Shown piece by piece: positions 47,656-59,018 of a DNA stretch of 64,000 bases (its first letter is position 1; each line of letters opens with the position of its first letter). Source of the stretch: Polyodon spathula (lineage: Eukaryota > Chordata > Actinopteri > Acipenseriformes > Polyodontidae). Under the pieces are notes generated by a model that saw nothing but the letters and a program-made list of their open reading frames with translations, was not told where the DNA came from and ran no database searches. The stretch covers positions 26,499,674 to 26,563,673 of the forward strand of contig NC_054538.1 in assembly GCF_017654505.1 (NCBI RefSeq), given 5' to 3'. A program made the position numbers and the translations under genes.

Positions 47656-48774
47656 TATGTATTTTAAATATTCTATCCTGATTGGTCAAAACAGGTCAAA
47701 TGGGGGTGTTGCTATTATAGCATATCACCATAGGTCATCACTTCTTTTCAAAAAGGAGCAAATCACTGGTAGATATCCATACGCCACTAGAATTTTGGAA
47801 AAATAAATAAATAAATAAATAAAAAAAACACAGCCATTTTATCATAATCAAAACAACTAACCAGATGTATATAAATGTTGACCTTTTGGCAAATCGAAGT
47901 ATAGGTGACATTTTGAATGAGTCTAAATGGGACATCACTGACTCTAAACCAGGTAGTAAAAAAAGCAAAAGTAAGTATTCAAATCAATTCAAAACTCACC
48001 ATTCTGATCGCTCTTCCCCTTCTCCCAAAACTACAGGTTACCCTAGCCCATTTTGAAAATGCATAGTTTAAAAAAAAAAACTTTCAGCTTTAAAAAAGAT
48101 TTGGGTGGCTCTTAAAAGAGCCTTTTGTGGTTAAATGGATGTTTAGTTGCCGCTGCTCCTAGTCTGCTGTGTGTCTGTTCGGTCACTTGCATCTCCTGCC
48201 CCACCTACACAGTTGTACCTTTCTCTCCACATAAATTATTTCAGGTACGATGGTATCTCTTTTTTTAATTGTTTAACACAGGCACAGTTGTTCTCCAAGT
48301 TTTCCAGCCATAAACCGCAAAGTCAGTCTGACAAGTGACCAGGTATTCCATAATGCAAATAATGTCTTTCTTGCCACTGTGAAGCGGCAGCGCTAATCTG
48401 GTATGGATACCTCCTGTCACTACCCCAGATAACAAAGCACTATTAAAAAAAAAAAAAAAAAACCTGTCAGCTCATACTGTCACAGATCTTGTGAAGAAGG
48501 GTCTGTGTGAACAAAGCAAGAATTACAAGAAGTTTGACAAATCAAATAAAGAAACTGCACTTTCAATGGCAATGTTCAATTCAAAATCTATAAATCGCTT
48601 TTTTTTTAAATAATGCATTTTTTAAAGTTACTGTATATGGAACTATTTTTTCTATTTTTGTTCACTTTTAGGTGGAAAGATATTTAATAACAATAAATTT
48701 TTTGTTTATTAAAAAAAGTTTTTTCTTTTTTTTTTTTTCAATTAAGTTAGTTAACCAATTTTATAAGCGCAGTA
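47656..48774. other. Insert of unknown nature within the hAT pseudogene
   Basis: This DNA separates hAT pieces but matches no family I recognise. It contains A runs near 48445 and T runs near 48720. Confidence 0.4.
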
Positions 48775-49503
48775 AGGCACTTCAGGCTGTGAGTCAACAA
48801 TCTCCCTCCCGATCTGTGAGGGTGCTGTATAACAGGAATAGAGTGACTTGTACTGGTTGGTCTGGCAGGTCATTCCAGGGTCAGTTGGAAGCCAACCATC
48901 CAGGAAGAGGGTTGAGTCACAATGCCTGAAGTCATCCCTCTAAAAGGGTATGTGATGTGTCGGTCATGGATTGGAGGAGACATGACTGAACTAGCAATCG
49001 CAGGAGGCATGACTAAGGGTATAATTCGGGGTGTGACGATGTAGTCTGTTCCTTTGATGTGGTTATGGGAATGATCAAGAAAGGAAATAGACTGTGATAA
49101 GCATATCGTGAGTGTTAAGTGTTTTGTTTGTTTGTTTCTAATTGACTTTGCTTGTCATTATAGAAGGCTAACCTCCAGGAGCTGTAGCTAAACTACCAGC
49201 AATTAAACCCGGACTACACTTCATCATTGTACACAAATAAACCTGTAAATCACCACTTTCACTAAGAGCACTCACTCTGGACTTGTGACCATGTTGTGTT
49301 TGTGTGTGTCTTGTTTAGTGTTTTATTATTTCGGGACTGAACCCTGTGGTTTGTTTGAGTGATACACATTGTTGTGTAGAGCCAGGTATTATTATTTGTC
49401 ATCAAATAAAGAGTTGCTTTTTCACCGTGAACTGTCTTCTGTCTATCATTCCTGAGCACTGCATCACCACTGCACCTGTGCACTACAAACCACTTTGCCA
49501 CAG
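48775..49503 (+). mobile_element. LTR-like repeat, copy 2 (sense)
   Basis: This block is the same family as 663-1332 and 62110-62805 but in the opposite orientation. Shared landmarks are CTCCCTCCCGATCTGTGAGG, AACCCGGAC, TTATTTCGGGACTGAA and GCACTGCATCAC. AAATAAA near 49403 is followed by a short U5-like stretch ending TTTGCCACAGTAACA. hAT coding sequence resumes within a few bases. Confidence 0.65.
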
Positions 49504-50516
49504 TAACAAAGTTTGGAATGGTAGAACTGCGTGGGGATTGCAACCGATGGTGCTGCGGTGAAGACGGGTAGGAGGTTTGGCGTATAAGACTAGTGCAAGA
49601 TCATGTCTCTGAAGCTGATGGCATCATTGCTTTCTATGCTGTGAAGCTCTGGCCTGTGAGAAAATGTCTGATGAACTTCATGGTGTTTTAAATGCAGCAG
49701 TGAACATTGTGAACTATGTTAAGACCAGTGCTTTAAATATATATTGCTTGCAGGCTTTGTGCTGTGAATTAGGAGCCGATCATGAACAGCTATTAATGCA
49801 TATTTTAATACGTTGGCTTTCCCATGGGAAGATGCTGCAGCTGTGTACCTTGCTCACTGAAAAAAGCACCCCTGATTTTTTTGATGATAAGAATCGGCTT
49901 CTTTCGCTGGCATACCTTGCAGATGTGTTCACTCACCTAAACTAATTGAATTTAGCAATGCAAGGAAAAGGTGGTAATATTTTGAGCAGCACTGCAAAAT
50001 TGAGGCATTCAAAGAAAAGCTGCAACTGTAGCAGAAACGAATGACAGAATGCTGTTATGAAATGTTTCCACTTCTGTCTGAATTTATTGAAAAGAATGAG
50101 GAGTTTGATGTCTCCATTACCAAATGGGTAATTGAACATCATTTAAAAGCCCTTTAGAATAAGTTTCAGGACAACTTTCCTAGAAGCCCACATGATAAGT
50201 ATGGCTGGGTTGCTGATCCTTTTGCTGTGGATGTAGCAAATCTCCCTTTGCCATCCAACTGGAGTCACATCGTATCAATCTGTCATGTTGCCTCTCAATA
50301 AAAGGTAAATTGAACAATTTACCTCTAAAGAAGTTTTGGCTCCTTGCTGTAGGCAAATACTCAGAACTCGCTAGTAAGGCAATTTCAATGTTATTGCCAT
50401 TCACTATCTTCTATCTTAGTGAAGCAGCATTTTCAGCTGTGACTCTAATAGAAACAAAATACAGAAGCAGGCTGCATGTAGATAACGACCTGCATGTAAG
50501 CATATCAGATATTTAA

Positions 50517-51226
50517 GCTTGCCTTCAAAAACTCATCAGTTTGAAACAACCCCACAAGTACTGATTGTTTCATAATACTAATGCACGTGTCGGAACACAA
50601 ATATAATTCAGATAGATGGGGATAAATACAGTAGGAAATAATTTTTACAGTATCATTTGAGACACAATTCCAAGAGCTGCTGGGCTACTACAAGTATATG
50701 ATTTGAAAAATGTAATATTCTGAATAATTAAATCTAAATGTGCATCAGTAATAAAAACAAGATTATAACATAATCCTATTTGTCACAAGTCACAAGTATT
50801 TTAGATTTTATAGTTAAAATATTGATTTTAAAAAGTAGTTATGTGGGTAGAATTTTATATTACATGTCATACATAAACATCTAATTCCATAGTGATAATT
50901 GATTAACTACTGGTGGATAATTACATGCTGTGATTATTTAAATATATCAGGTAACACAATTTTGTTCATAAGGCAAAGTACTTACCATTCAGAATAGTAA
51001 CTACCATAAACCATTGGTAATTGCCTGGTTATTACCATGTAATTGCATGGCTATTCATTCAAGCACTCCCATTATATCTATTTTGCAGAAATGTCTTATA
51101 TACCTATAGTTAAATTCCCATATGTAAAATGATGTCAGACCATCAATGACACTGACTTGCAGACTTGTGTTTACTCACAGAAGAAGGCTGTGTTTTTGCA
51201 ATTCTTCTGTGCTTTGTCTTTTAGAG
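50517..51226. other. RPS6KA2 intron spacer, nothing recognised
   Basis: AT-rich DNA after the end of the hAT reading frame. No hAT terminal repeat was found for that element. Confidence 0.4.
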
Positions 51227-51325
51227 CAGTGGTTCTCAAACTTTTTGGACCTTGCCCCCTTCCTCTTGTCTGTTGTGACTTGACTTGGGGTGGGTGGGTG
51301 ATGTTACCACATATGTACATATATT

Positions 51326-51330
<5 letters not shown>

Positions 51331-51392
<62 letters not shown>

Positions 51393-51408
51393 ATATATAG
51401 ACCTATAC
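51331..51408. repeat. (AT)n microsatellite
   Basis: AT tract inside the left part of the hAT element. Confidence 0.96.
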
Positions 51409-51512
51409 CTCTGAATACAACTCATGTATAAGAAACTGCTGTTGTACGTATATCACTGCTGTTGTGGTTTTTATTTTCTTTTGCATGTACCAGCCACCAA
51501 TCCATTGTAATA

Positions 51513-52224
51513 AGAGTAGACACATGGCAAATGACATTTAATAGAGAAAAGTGTAAGGTAATAAAAATCTGCATTATAAATATAATATGGGAGATACTGA
51601 AATTGAAGAAGGAATCTATAAAAAAAAAGGCCTATGAGTTTTTGTTGACTCAGAAATGTCTTCATCTAGCTATAAAAAAGGTCAATAAGATGCTTGGATA
51701 TATTATGAAAAGTGTTGAATTTAAATCAAGGGAAGTAATGTTAAAACTCTGCAATGCATTAATAAGACCTCATCGAGAATATTGTGTCCAGTTCTGGAAA
51801 AGAATTGTTCCGGGTTTAAAAGGCATGTCATATGCAGACAGGCTAAAATAATTGAATCTATATAGTCTTGAACAAAGAAGACTACACGGTGACCTGATTC
51901 AAGCATTCAAAATTCTAAAAGGTATTGTCAATGTTGACCCAAGGGACTTTTTAGATCTGAAAAAAGAAACAAGGACCAGGGGTCACAAATGGGGATTAGA
52001 CAAAGGGGCATTCAGAACAGAAAATAGGAGGTACTTTTTTACACAGAGAATCGTGAGGGTTTGGAACCAACTCCCCAGTAATGTTTTTGAAGCTGACACC
52101 TTGGGATCCTTCAAGAAGCTGCTTGATGAGATTCTGGGATCAATAAGCTACTAACAACCAAACGAGTAAGATGGGTCTAATGGCCTCCTCTCGTTTGTAA
52201 ACTTTCTTATGTTCTTATGTTCTT
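51513..52224 (+). mobile_element. 5'-truncated LINE, first copy in the hAT element
   Basis: Starting at ACATGGCAAATGAC, which corresponds to about 54770 in the longer copy, it runs through KKVNKMLGYIMKSVEFKSRE, GLKGMSYADRLK, an in-frame TAA, and RTENRRYFFTQRIVRVWN. It ends in the family tail. It shares the closing block with the copies at 47034 and 55130. Confidence 0.9.
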
Positions 52225-52549
52225 AAACTTAACGCTGCAAATTGCAGTTTACCGATTGTGACCAACACTTACTACATAGTAAGCTGCTAAACTAGCAAGT
52301 AATGATAGACTAGCAAGCGCTAGCAAAATTAGTTTAGTTTTATAATATTAATTATTAATTTTAACATTGTGTTTTGTTTATGGACTTATGCAGTAAAAGT
52401 CATATCTACAACGTATTGACAATAACAATCAAACATTATGTTACAAACGTTTTAACAAGTCTGACACAAACAATTTTGGCTGTTACTTAACGAAACCATT
52501 GTAAAAAAAATGCTTAACATAAAATAGAACAGTCCTAATACAGTAGCAG
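52225..52549. other. hAT interior between two LINE inserts
   Basis: Non-coding sequence assigned to the host hAT element by position only. Confidence 0.4.
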
Positions 52550-55496
52550 GCAGTTTACATTGCCTCTGGGTTTCTGATCATTACAAATGCGTGCAGTAAA
52601 GGAGAAGTCATATTAAAGGGAGATTTCAACTTGTATAAAATGTGAAAACCCGATGGGGAGCATGACACATGAAGTTGACATGGTAGAAATGAATGCTTCC
52701 TAAAGTAATTTTCAAATAACAAAGACAGAATAACTACAACAGAGGTCAGAGAACCATTGGCAAAGTCAGACCACAACTATGTCTCATTTGAAGTGCTTTT
52801 TAAAACCCCAAAAGTAAAGACTAAAGCTAAGGTTTAAAATTTTAAAAAGTCAAACTATGAAGGAATGAAACAGAGACTAGCAGAAGTAGATTGGAGTGAA
52901 ATAGAGAAAACATCCTCTGAAAAAGGATGGCTGTTTTTCAAAAATGTAGTACTAGAGGCGTAAAACGCTTACATCCCAAAAGTAGGCAAATCAAAATCTA
53001 AAACAAAATGGCCAAAATGTTTTAACCTTTAGCGGTTCATTTATTCAGCACCTGTCAGGCGCGTCAGGTCCAATTTATTTTCACACATGCTATTAATTTT
53101 ACACGCGCTGTTTAAAAGTAATTTTATTTAAAGTAAAACAGGTTTAAAGGGCAGTGCATATGAACAGGACACTCAGTACCACATCTCCAGCTCTGCTACA
53201 CCCCTTGTTCGCTGTAGTTATCACATACCTCTTCATAGTCGTCCATACTGATAAATCATCTCCTGATCAATCATTTTATCACCAAACTCCTCAAAAATGC
53301 CATCCAAGTCATTGTTTTATTACTAAAACATCTCAAAAAGCTTGGCAAATGTCTGTTATATTCTTTGAGCACTGGATGCAGAAGCAGCTATTTTTTTGTT
53401 TTTGTTTGTGTTAGGTTTGTGTATTGCTCAGATCGACCCCTTTTATTCGGCTTCTCACTCGGTCATTGAAAGGTTTCCTCGGCTTTTTCAGGAGAAAAAA
53501 CGACTAGAGACTTGTGCTTGATGTCTTTTTGATGATGTCGGACAGGGTTCAACATCCGACCGGAAAGGGAAATTGTAATGTTTGACCTGGTCTGACATAG
53601 GACCACAAAGGGTTAATAGATCCATTTAAAAAAAAAAAAAATCTGAGAAAAAAGGCACTTTACAGAGTGTTTAAAAGGGACCAAGAACAAAGTACACAGA
53701 AAGAGTACTTGGAACTGCAAACTCAAATAAAAAAGGAAGTTAGAAAGGCCAAGAGAGACAGAGATAGAAATGAGCATTGCTAAGCGGGCTAAAACCAATT
53801 CCAAAAAGTTTTTTTTCCAATATTATAACAGCAAGAGAACATTCAAGATGAGGTAAGATGTCTTAGAGAGACAAATGGCAAAATCATAGATGAAGAAAAA
53901 AAAATAGCAAATATACTACATGATTACTTTTCACAAGTTTTTACAAAGGAGAATATGGACAACATGCCTCACATGTTGACCTGTTCCTATCCAGTTTTAA
54001 ATAACTTTAGCATAACAGAGGCAGAAGTGTTAAAGGGACTAGGAGATCTTAAACTAAACAAATCCCCTGGGCCAAATGAGATCCTCCAAATAGTAGTCGA
54101 AGACATGAAAGAAGTTATTTACAAACCGCTAGCTTGAGTATGGAACAGTCTCTTGACACAGGGGTTGTATCGACAGACTGGAAAATTGCAAATGCAATAC
54201 CGATCCACAAAACGGGAGAGAAACCTGAACCAGGTAACTATAGACCAATAAGCCTGACTTCTATTATATGTAAACTTATGGAAACTATAACAAGATCCAA
54301 AATGGAAAATTACCTATATGGTACAGTATCCTGGGAGACAGTCAGCATGGTTTTAGAAGATTGCGTCTAACTAAGCTTCTTGATTTTGGGGATGCAACAT
54401 CGACAATGGATAATTGCAAAGCATATGACATGGTTTATTTAGACTTCCAAAAAGCTTCTGATAAAGTCCCACATGAAGGATTAATTATCAAACTGAACGC
54501 AGTAGGGATTCAAGGAAATGCATGTACATGGATTAGGGAGTGGTTAACATGTAGAAAACAGTAAGTACTAATTAGAGGAGAAACCTCAAAATGGAACGAG
54601 GTCACCAGTGGAGTACCACAGGGTGATCAGAATTAGGTCCTTTGATTTTCCTAATCTACATTAATGACTTAGATTCTGGTATAGTAAACAAACATGTTAA
54701 ATTTGCAGACAGCACAAAAACACTGTTGCAGCAGCAAAGATCATACAAAATGATCTAGACAGCATTCAGAACATGGCAAATTACATTTAATAAAGAAAAG
54801 TGTAAGGTACTGCACGCAGGCAATAAAAAATGTGCATTATATATACCATATGGGAGATACTGAAATTCAATGGTTTATGGGAATCTATGAAAAAGACCTT
54901 GGGTTTATGTTGACTCAGAAATATCTTCATCTAGACAATGTGGGGAAGCTATAAAAACAACAACAAGATGCTTGGATATATAGTGAAAAGTGTTGAATTT
55001 AAATCAAGGGAAGTAATGTTAAAACTCTACAATGCATTAGTAAGACCCCATCGAGAATATTGTGTCCAGTTCTAGACAAGAATTATTCCGGGTTTAAAAG
55101 GCATGTCATATGCAGACAGACTAACATAATTGAATCTATATAATCTTGAACAAAGAAGACTACACGGCGACCTGATTCAAGAATTTAAAATTCTAAAAGG
55201 TATTGTCAGTGTCGACCCAAGGGACTTTTTCGACCTGAAAAAAGAAACAAGGACCAGGGGTCACAAATGGAGATTAGATAAAGGGGCATTAAGAACAGAA
55301 AATAGGAGTCAATTTTTTACACAAAGATTTGTGGGAGTCGAACCAACTCTCCAGTAATGTTGTTGAAGCTGACACACTGGGATCCTTCAAGAAGGTGCTT
55401 GATGAGACTCTGGTATCAATAAGCTACTAACAACCAAACGAGCAAGATGGGCAGAACGGCCTCCTCTTGTTTGTAAACTCTCTTATGTTCTTATTT
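52550..55496 (+). mobile_element. LINE (CR1/L2-like), longest copy, decayed
   Basis: The order of domains is that of an APE-type LINE. It has an endonuclease end (KGDFNL, then SDHNYVSFEV near 52770), a linker rich in Lys, RT blocks EVLKGLGDLKLNKSPGPNEI (about 54030), PEPGNYRPISLTSIICKLME (54225), VYLDFQKASDKVPH (54430) and a degraded SGVPQGD, then the RT C-terminal region and tail. Many stops and shifts occur. The 5' end is missing. A piggyBac-type element at 53026-53612 interrupts the linker. Confidence 0.9.
53026..53612. mobile_element. piggyBac-type MITE inside the LINE
   Basis: TTAA occurs at both borders (53022-53025 and 53613-53616). The left end is CCTTTAGCGGTTC and the right end, in reverse, is CCCTTTGTGGTCC. 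This is the terminal pattern of piggyBac-like elements, which target TTAA. LINE coding similarity stops at the left border and resumes at the right. No transposase is present in the 587 bp. Confidence 0.8.
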
Positions 55497-55858
55497 TTTT
55501 AAATGTCTGGTCTACTTTTAATGTTTTCAAGCAAATTGGCTTTATCACTACCATTCTCAAATCCACTTTGCCACCTGACACATTTTTTCCCTTGTCTAGC
55601 ATATCTTTATCCTATTCCTGTTTTGCAGAGCAGTCTGCCATAAGTGGGACCACTACGAGCACTGTGTGCAACCTTCTGATTGGTGAAATAATTATTGGCG
55701 ATCCAATCAAAACCACCAATAAAGCCAAAAAAATTATCCACCTGTTATATGATGTATAGGTTAAGATGTGCACTGTAATTTAAAATAAATAAATAAATCC
55801 TGAACCTTCTAATACCCTCTGAGGCTTCAGTCTGCGCCCCCCAGTTTGAAAAACGCCA

Positions 55859-57621
55859 TTTTAGAATATTGTAGATGTGATTCATTTATTAGGATTGATT
55901 TCTTATCCTATGGTGTAGGAACTCAAATATTAGAAATGGCATCTGCATGGCAAAATTGAGCAATGTAATATTCACCTGCTGTTTCTAGTGTAGTCTGATA
56001 ACTTGCAAATAGCAATACAGTTAATGTGTTTGCATAATGTTGCATCAGTTTAACTGATGCTATGTGTAAAGAAAAGGTGCTATAGAAAAAAAAATAAGTT
56101 CAGCTATAGGATGGGAAAATATTGGAGTTCTATGTCCTGTGAACTCAGAGTTAAAAAAGCATCCTCAGATTAATCTTATTTCATTCATGCTACAACAATC
56201 AGATAATCTGAGCCAATTTGGAACTGCACCGCAAAAAGACATGTTTTTAACATTAATGAATGAATTTGGTGTTATAATTTGACCCACAGTGCTGGCAATA
56301 GTACTGTATTTAGGATTCTTTCTCATAGGGTTTACTTGCTGCACCTGGTCCACATATTAACAGTCACATCATCCAGGAATCATCATATTAGACATGCTTC
56401 CAATGTCCTGGGTGCTGAACCCAGCACCTAGATTATAAGCACTTAGATACACACACTGCGGATCCCAGGTTTGCATTTATTGCAGTTCACATTTTCACTG
56501 ATTGAAGAGTTGCACATGTATGTTTGAGTGTTAATGATGTCCATTCGGTGGTGATTGGTGAAATCAGCACAAATTTCAATGTCATCACGAGAATTAAAAT
56601 TTGAGTGTACGTTATAGCAGTTCAATTTAATTGATATACAGTTTTCTACGTCTAGTAGACATTAAAACATATATTTACTAGACCAAGAAGCTTATTTACT
56701 TTTACTTATATGGAATACTAGCTTAATGTAGAGTTTTACCAGGGACACTGTCAATCAAACCTTAAACAATCACAAGAGACTGATGAATCACCTTTAAGCA
56801 TGAGAGTGGGAGAGCTGAGACTCAAACCAGTTTCCCCAGGCTCCCAGTGTGTAGGCCTAACCCTTGTGTTCCACCCAGTGGTTATGCATGATTATATGTC
56901 ATTTAAATAGAGTCTTTCAAGTGGTACATGTAGAAAGCAAGATCCTTATATTTCTAGTTTTAATTAGAAGTTGCAGTCAAGTATTAATTGAAGTTGATGT
57001 ATTGTATGTGCCTCTATCTACAGTTAAACCCGACCTTTCACTTTTCAAACTACCCATATGAGCAGTATGACAAAGGAATAGAGTAAACAAAATTCAACAA
57101 TGTTTTCCCCATTATGTAACATGTAAAAGCATGAAGATCTCATCATCACATTTGTCTGAATGAATTCAGTGCTAAGTTTATTTGTATTCCTATGAACCAA
57201 TTTAAAGGTGATTACATTGAAAAAATAAAATTGTGATATTTTTGTAATTATTTTCATTGTGTTTTCTGATCTGATCCCTGATACTCTGTGAGGAACAATG
57301 CTACCACTTCTACAGCTGTCTTTAGGACTAATGAAGGAAAGGTGGGAGGGAATTACTGTGGGCCTGTAGGGGAAACACAGTGGGAGCTGGATGGGGTGTA
57401 ACATGTTTGATTACAGGCCACTGACAATCACAGATTTTGAATCCACATCTCACATTTAAATGGGGGTGCGAGTCAAGAGTTAGGACAAAGAAACAAAGGG
57501 CCAGGGCACAAAATATCACATAATTTTTACACAAAACAGTAAGTATATTTTCTGACAACATACCAAACACAATCTTTAAATAATCATTTAACAGTGTTTT
57601 TTATGTGTTTGTTTGTTACAG
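55859..57621. other. RPS6KA2 intron, 3' part
   Basis: No repeat family was recognised. The last bases (TTTGTTTGTTACAG) form the polypyrimidine tract and acceptor of the next exon. Confidence 0.5.
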
Positions 57622-57738
57622 GATGAAGGTATTGTAAAAGAAATAGACATCAGCCACCATGTCAAAGAAGGCTTTGAAAAAGCAGACCCCTCACAATTTG
57701 AGCTTCTCAAAGTATTAGGTCAAGGTTCTTACGGAAAG
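57622..57738 (+). CDS. RPS6KA2: RPS6KA2 (RSK3) second coding exon
   Basis: 39 codons run from [18 protein letters not shown] to [12 protein letters not shown], between ACAG and GTAAGC, phase 0 on both sides. Human RSK3 reads [18 protein letters not shown] here. The exon contains the start of the N-terminal kinase domain and most of its glycine-rich, ATP-binding loop (GQGSYG). The remaining exons lie beyond the window. Conservation is near complete over this exon, in sharp contrast to the surrounding repeats. Confidence 0.97.
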
Positions 57739-58610
57739 GTAAGCCGCTAACTTGTTATTCATTGTTACATAACCCTAATGTTTGCACTATTTATTATACT
57801 ACCACAGTATACGTCTAAGAATGAAATACTGTTGTAAAAAAATAAAAATAAACAATAATAATAATTAAAAATGAAACTGTAAACATTGTTTATAAATAAC
57901 TTGTTTAAGAATTTATAAATTGGTAATGTTTTACTTTTATTATTCTATTGGCAAATTTACAAAAGGGCATGAAACATTTTGATGCACCATAATTGCAATT
58001 AGTGATTTATGATTGCTGTATTTACTATTGCAATTTTATTCATTATCGTGCAAAATAGTGGGCATATTATGGTGCACACTGATTGAATGAGAATAAATGA
58101 ATGAGAACAATGAGATGAGCTTTATTCACGTCGTATTTGCTAAAGGGCGCTAATCGTAGTGTGCACCTTAAGGTGAGTGATTATTAGTTTGTTAGGAAAC
58201 CAGGCTTTAACCACTGATAGACTCACTACTTAAACATGTTTTTCTGAGCTGGCATCATGGAGGCATTACTTGCATACAGATTCTGTATGGGTAAGATCCG
58301 AAGCTCTACAGAAAATCAATGAGTTATGAATTTGAAACAGCAGATTTTGTCTTTACAACTTGAAATTTTGTGTTTGAAAAACTAACAAAATTATTTAGCA
58401 AAATGTCTAAAACCTGTTCCTGTTCCACATCCTGTTCCTGTTTGCCTCGTTAAATTCAACATTTACTTGCATTAAAGTTTTCATATAGAGCAGTGAAAAG
58501 TACCTGAAAATAACAGATTATATTAATTATATTAAATCAGTTGACAGTTTTACCTTAAGATGTTGTTTTCTGATCATTAAAAACTTTTCTTTTTGATTAG
58601 GCTTATTCTT
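57739..58610. other. RPS6KA2 second intron, first part
   Basis: AT-rich DNA, nothing recognised. Confidence 0.45.
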
Positions 58611-59018
58611 GAGGTGTCGTGGGCTAGTCGATGAAACACCAAGGACAGAAGGTGCCCACTTGAATTCCCCAAAGATGTACCCTACTTAGTTCAATCCAGA
58701 CGGTTGTCATGCTGATGAGCTGGGGAGACCGCACTGTGGTTGATCCCCGGAGCCAGCAATCATAGCTGTTGTGTGTGCTGATGCGCTGGGGAGGCAAAAT
58801 AAGCTGATCCCTGGAGCCAGCATTATACTTCAGCTATCAATACCAGCAGAAGGATATCTACATCAACAGATGGAAAGAAACGCAAATAGAAGGAGATGCA
58901 GATGGATCACATTAGTTTACTGTAAAGCTACATCTTTATTGGTGCTTATCTTGGAGAGAGCCGAGTTCAAATCAGTTTGAAGTTTTAGCATCTACTCTCA
59001 TGTAATAGAAATCATGAA
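58611..59018 (+). repeat. Direct repeat of R2-like element, left copy
   Basis: Starting GAGGTGTCGTGGGCTAGTCG, the block runs through GGTTGATCCCCGGAGCCAGC and CATCAACAGATGGAAAGAAA to ACTCTCATGTAATAGAAATC. It matches 61608-62028 over its length with scattered substitutions and small gaps. The retroelement body starts directly after it. Confidence 0.9.

Larger units (their letters stand above)
46560..50516 (+). pseudogene. ZBED5-like hAT transposase pseudogene, split by insertions
   Basis: Three separated pieces line up in order. 46573-47033 carries a BED zinc finger (CVICCEVLTNESLKQSKLKRH, with a downstream His) and LDESTNI. 47516-47655 resumes with AGSTILLVFVRC. 49500-50516 carries CVGIATDGAAVKTGRR, KMSDELHGVLNAAVNIVNYV, ADHEQLLMHILIRWLSHGK and the C-terminal dimerisation block ending FSAVTLIETKYRSRLHVD. 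A LINE and an LTR fill the gaps. Several stops and shifts are present as well. Confidence 0.85.
51227..55858. mobile_element. hAT-type element hosting nested insertions
   Basis: The left end CAGTGGTTCTCAAACTTTTT is a typical hAT terminus. The right end reads, in reverse, TGGCGTTTTTCAAACT. The 8-bp flanks TTTTAGAG (51219-51226) and TTTTAGAA (55859-55866) differ at one base, as expected for a hAT target duplication. The terminal CAG is missing on the right. Apart from its inserts the element is about 1 kb and non-coding, so it was probably non-autonomous. Confidence 0.6.
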
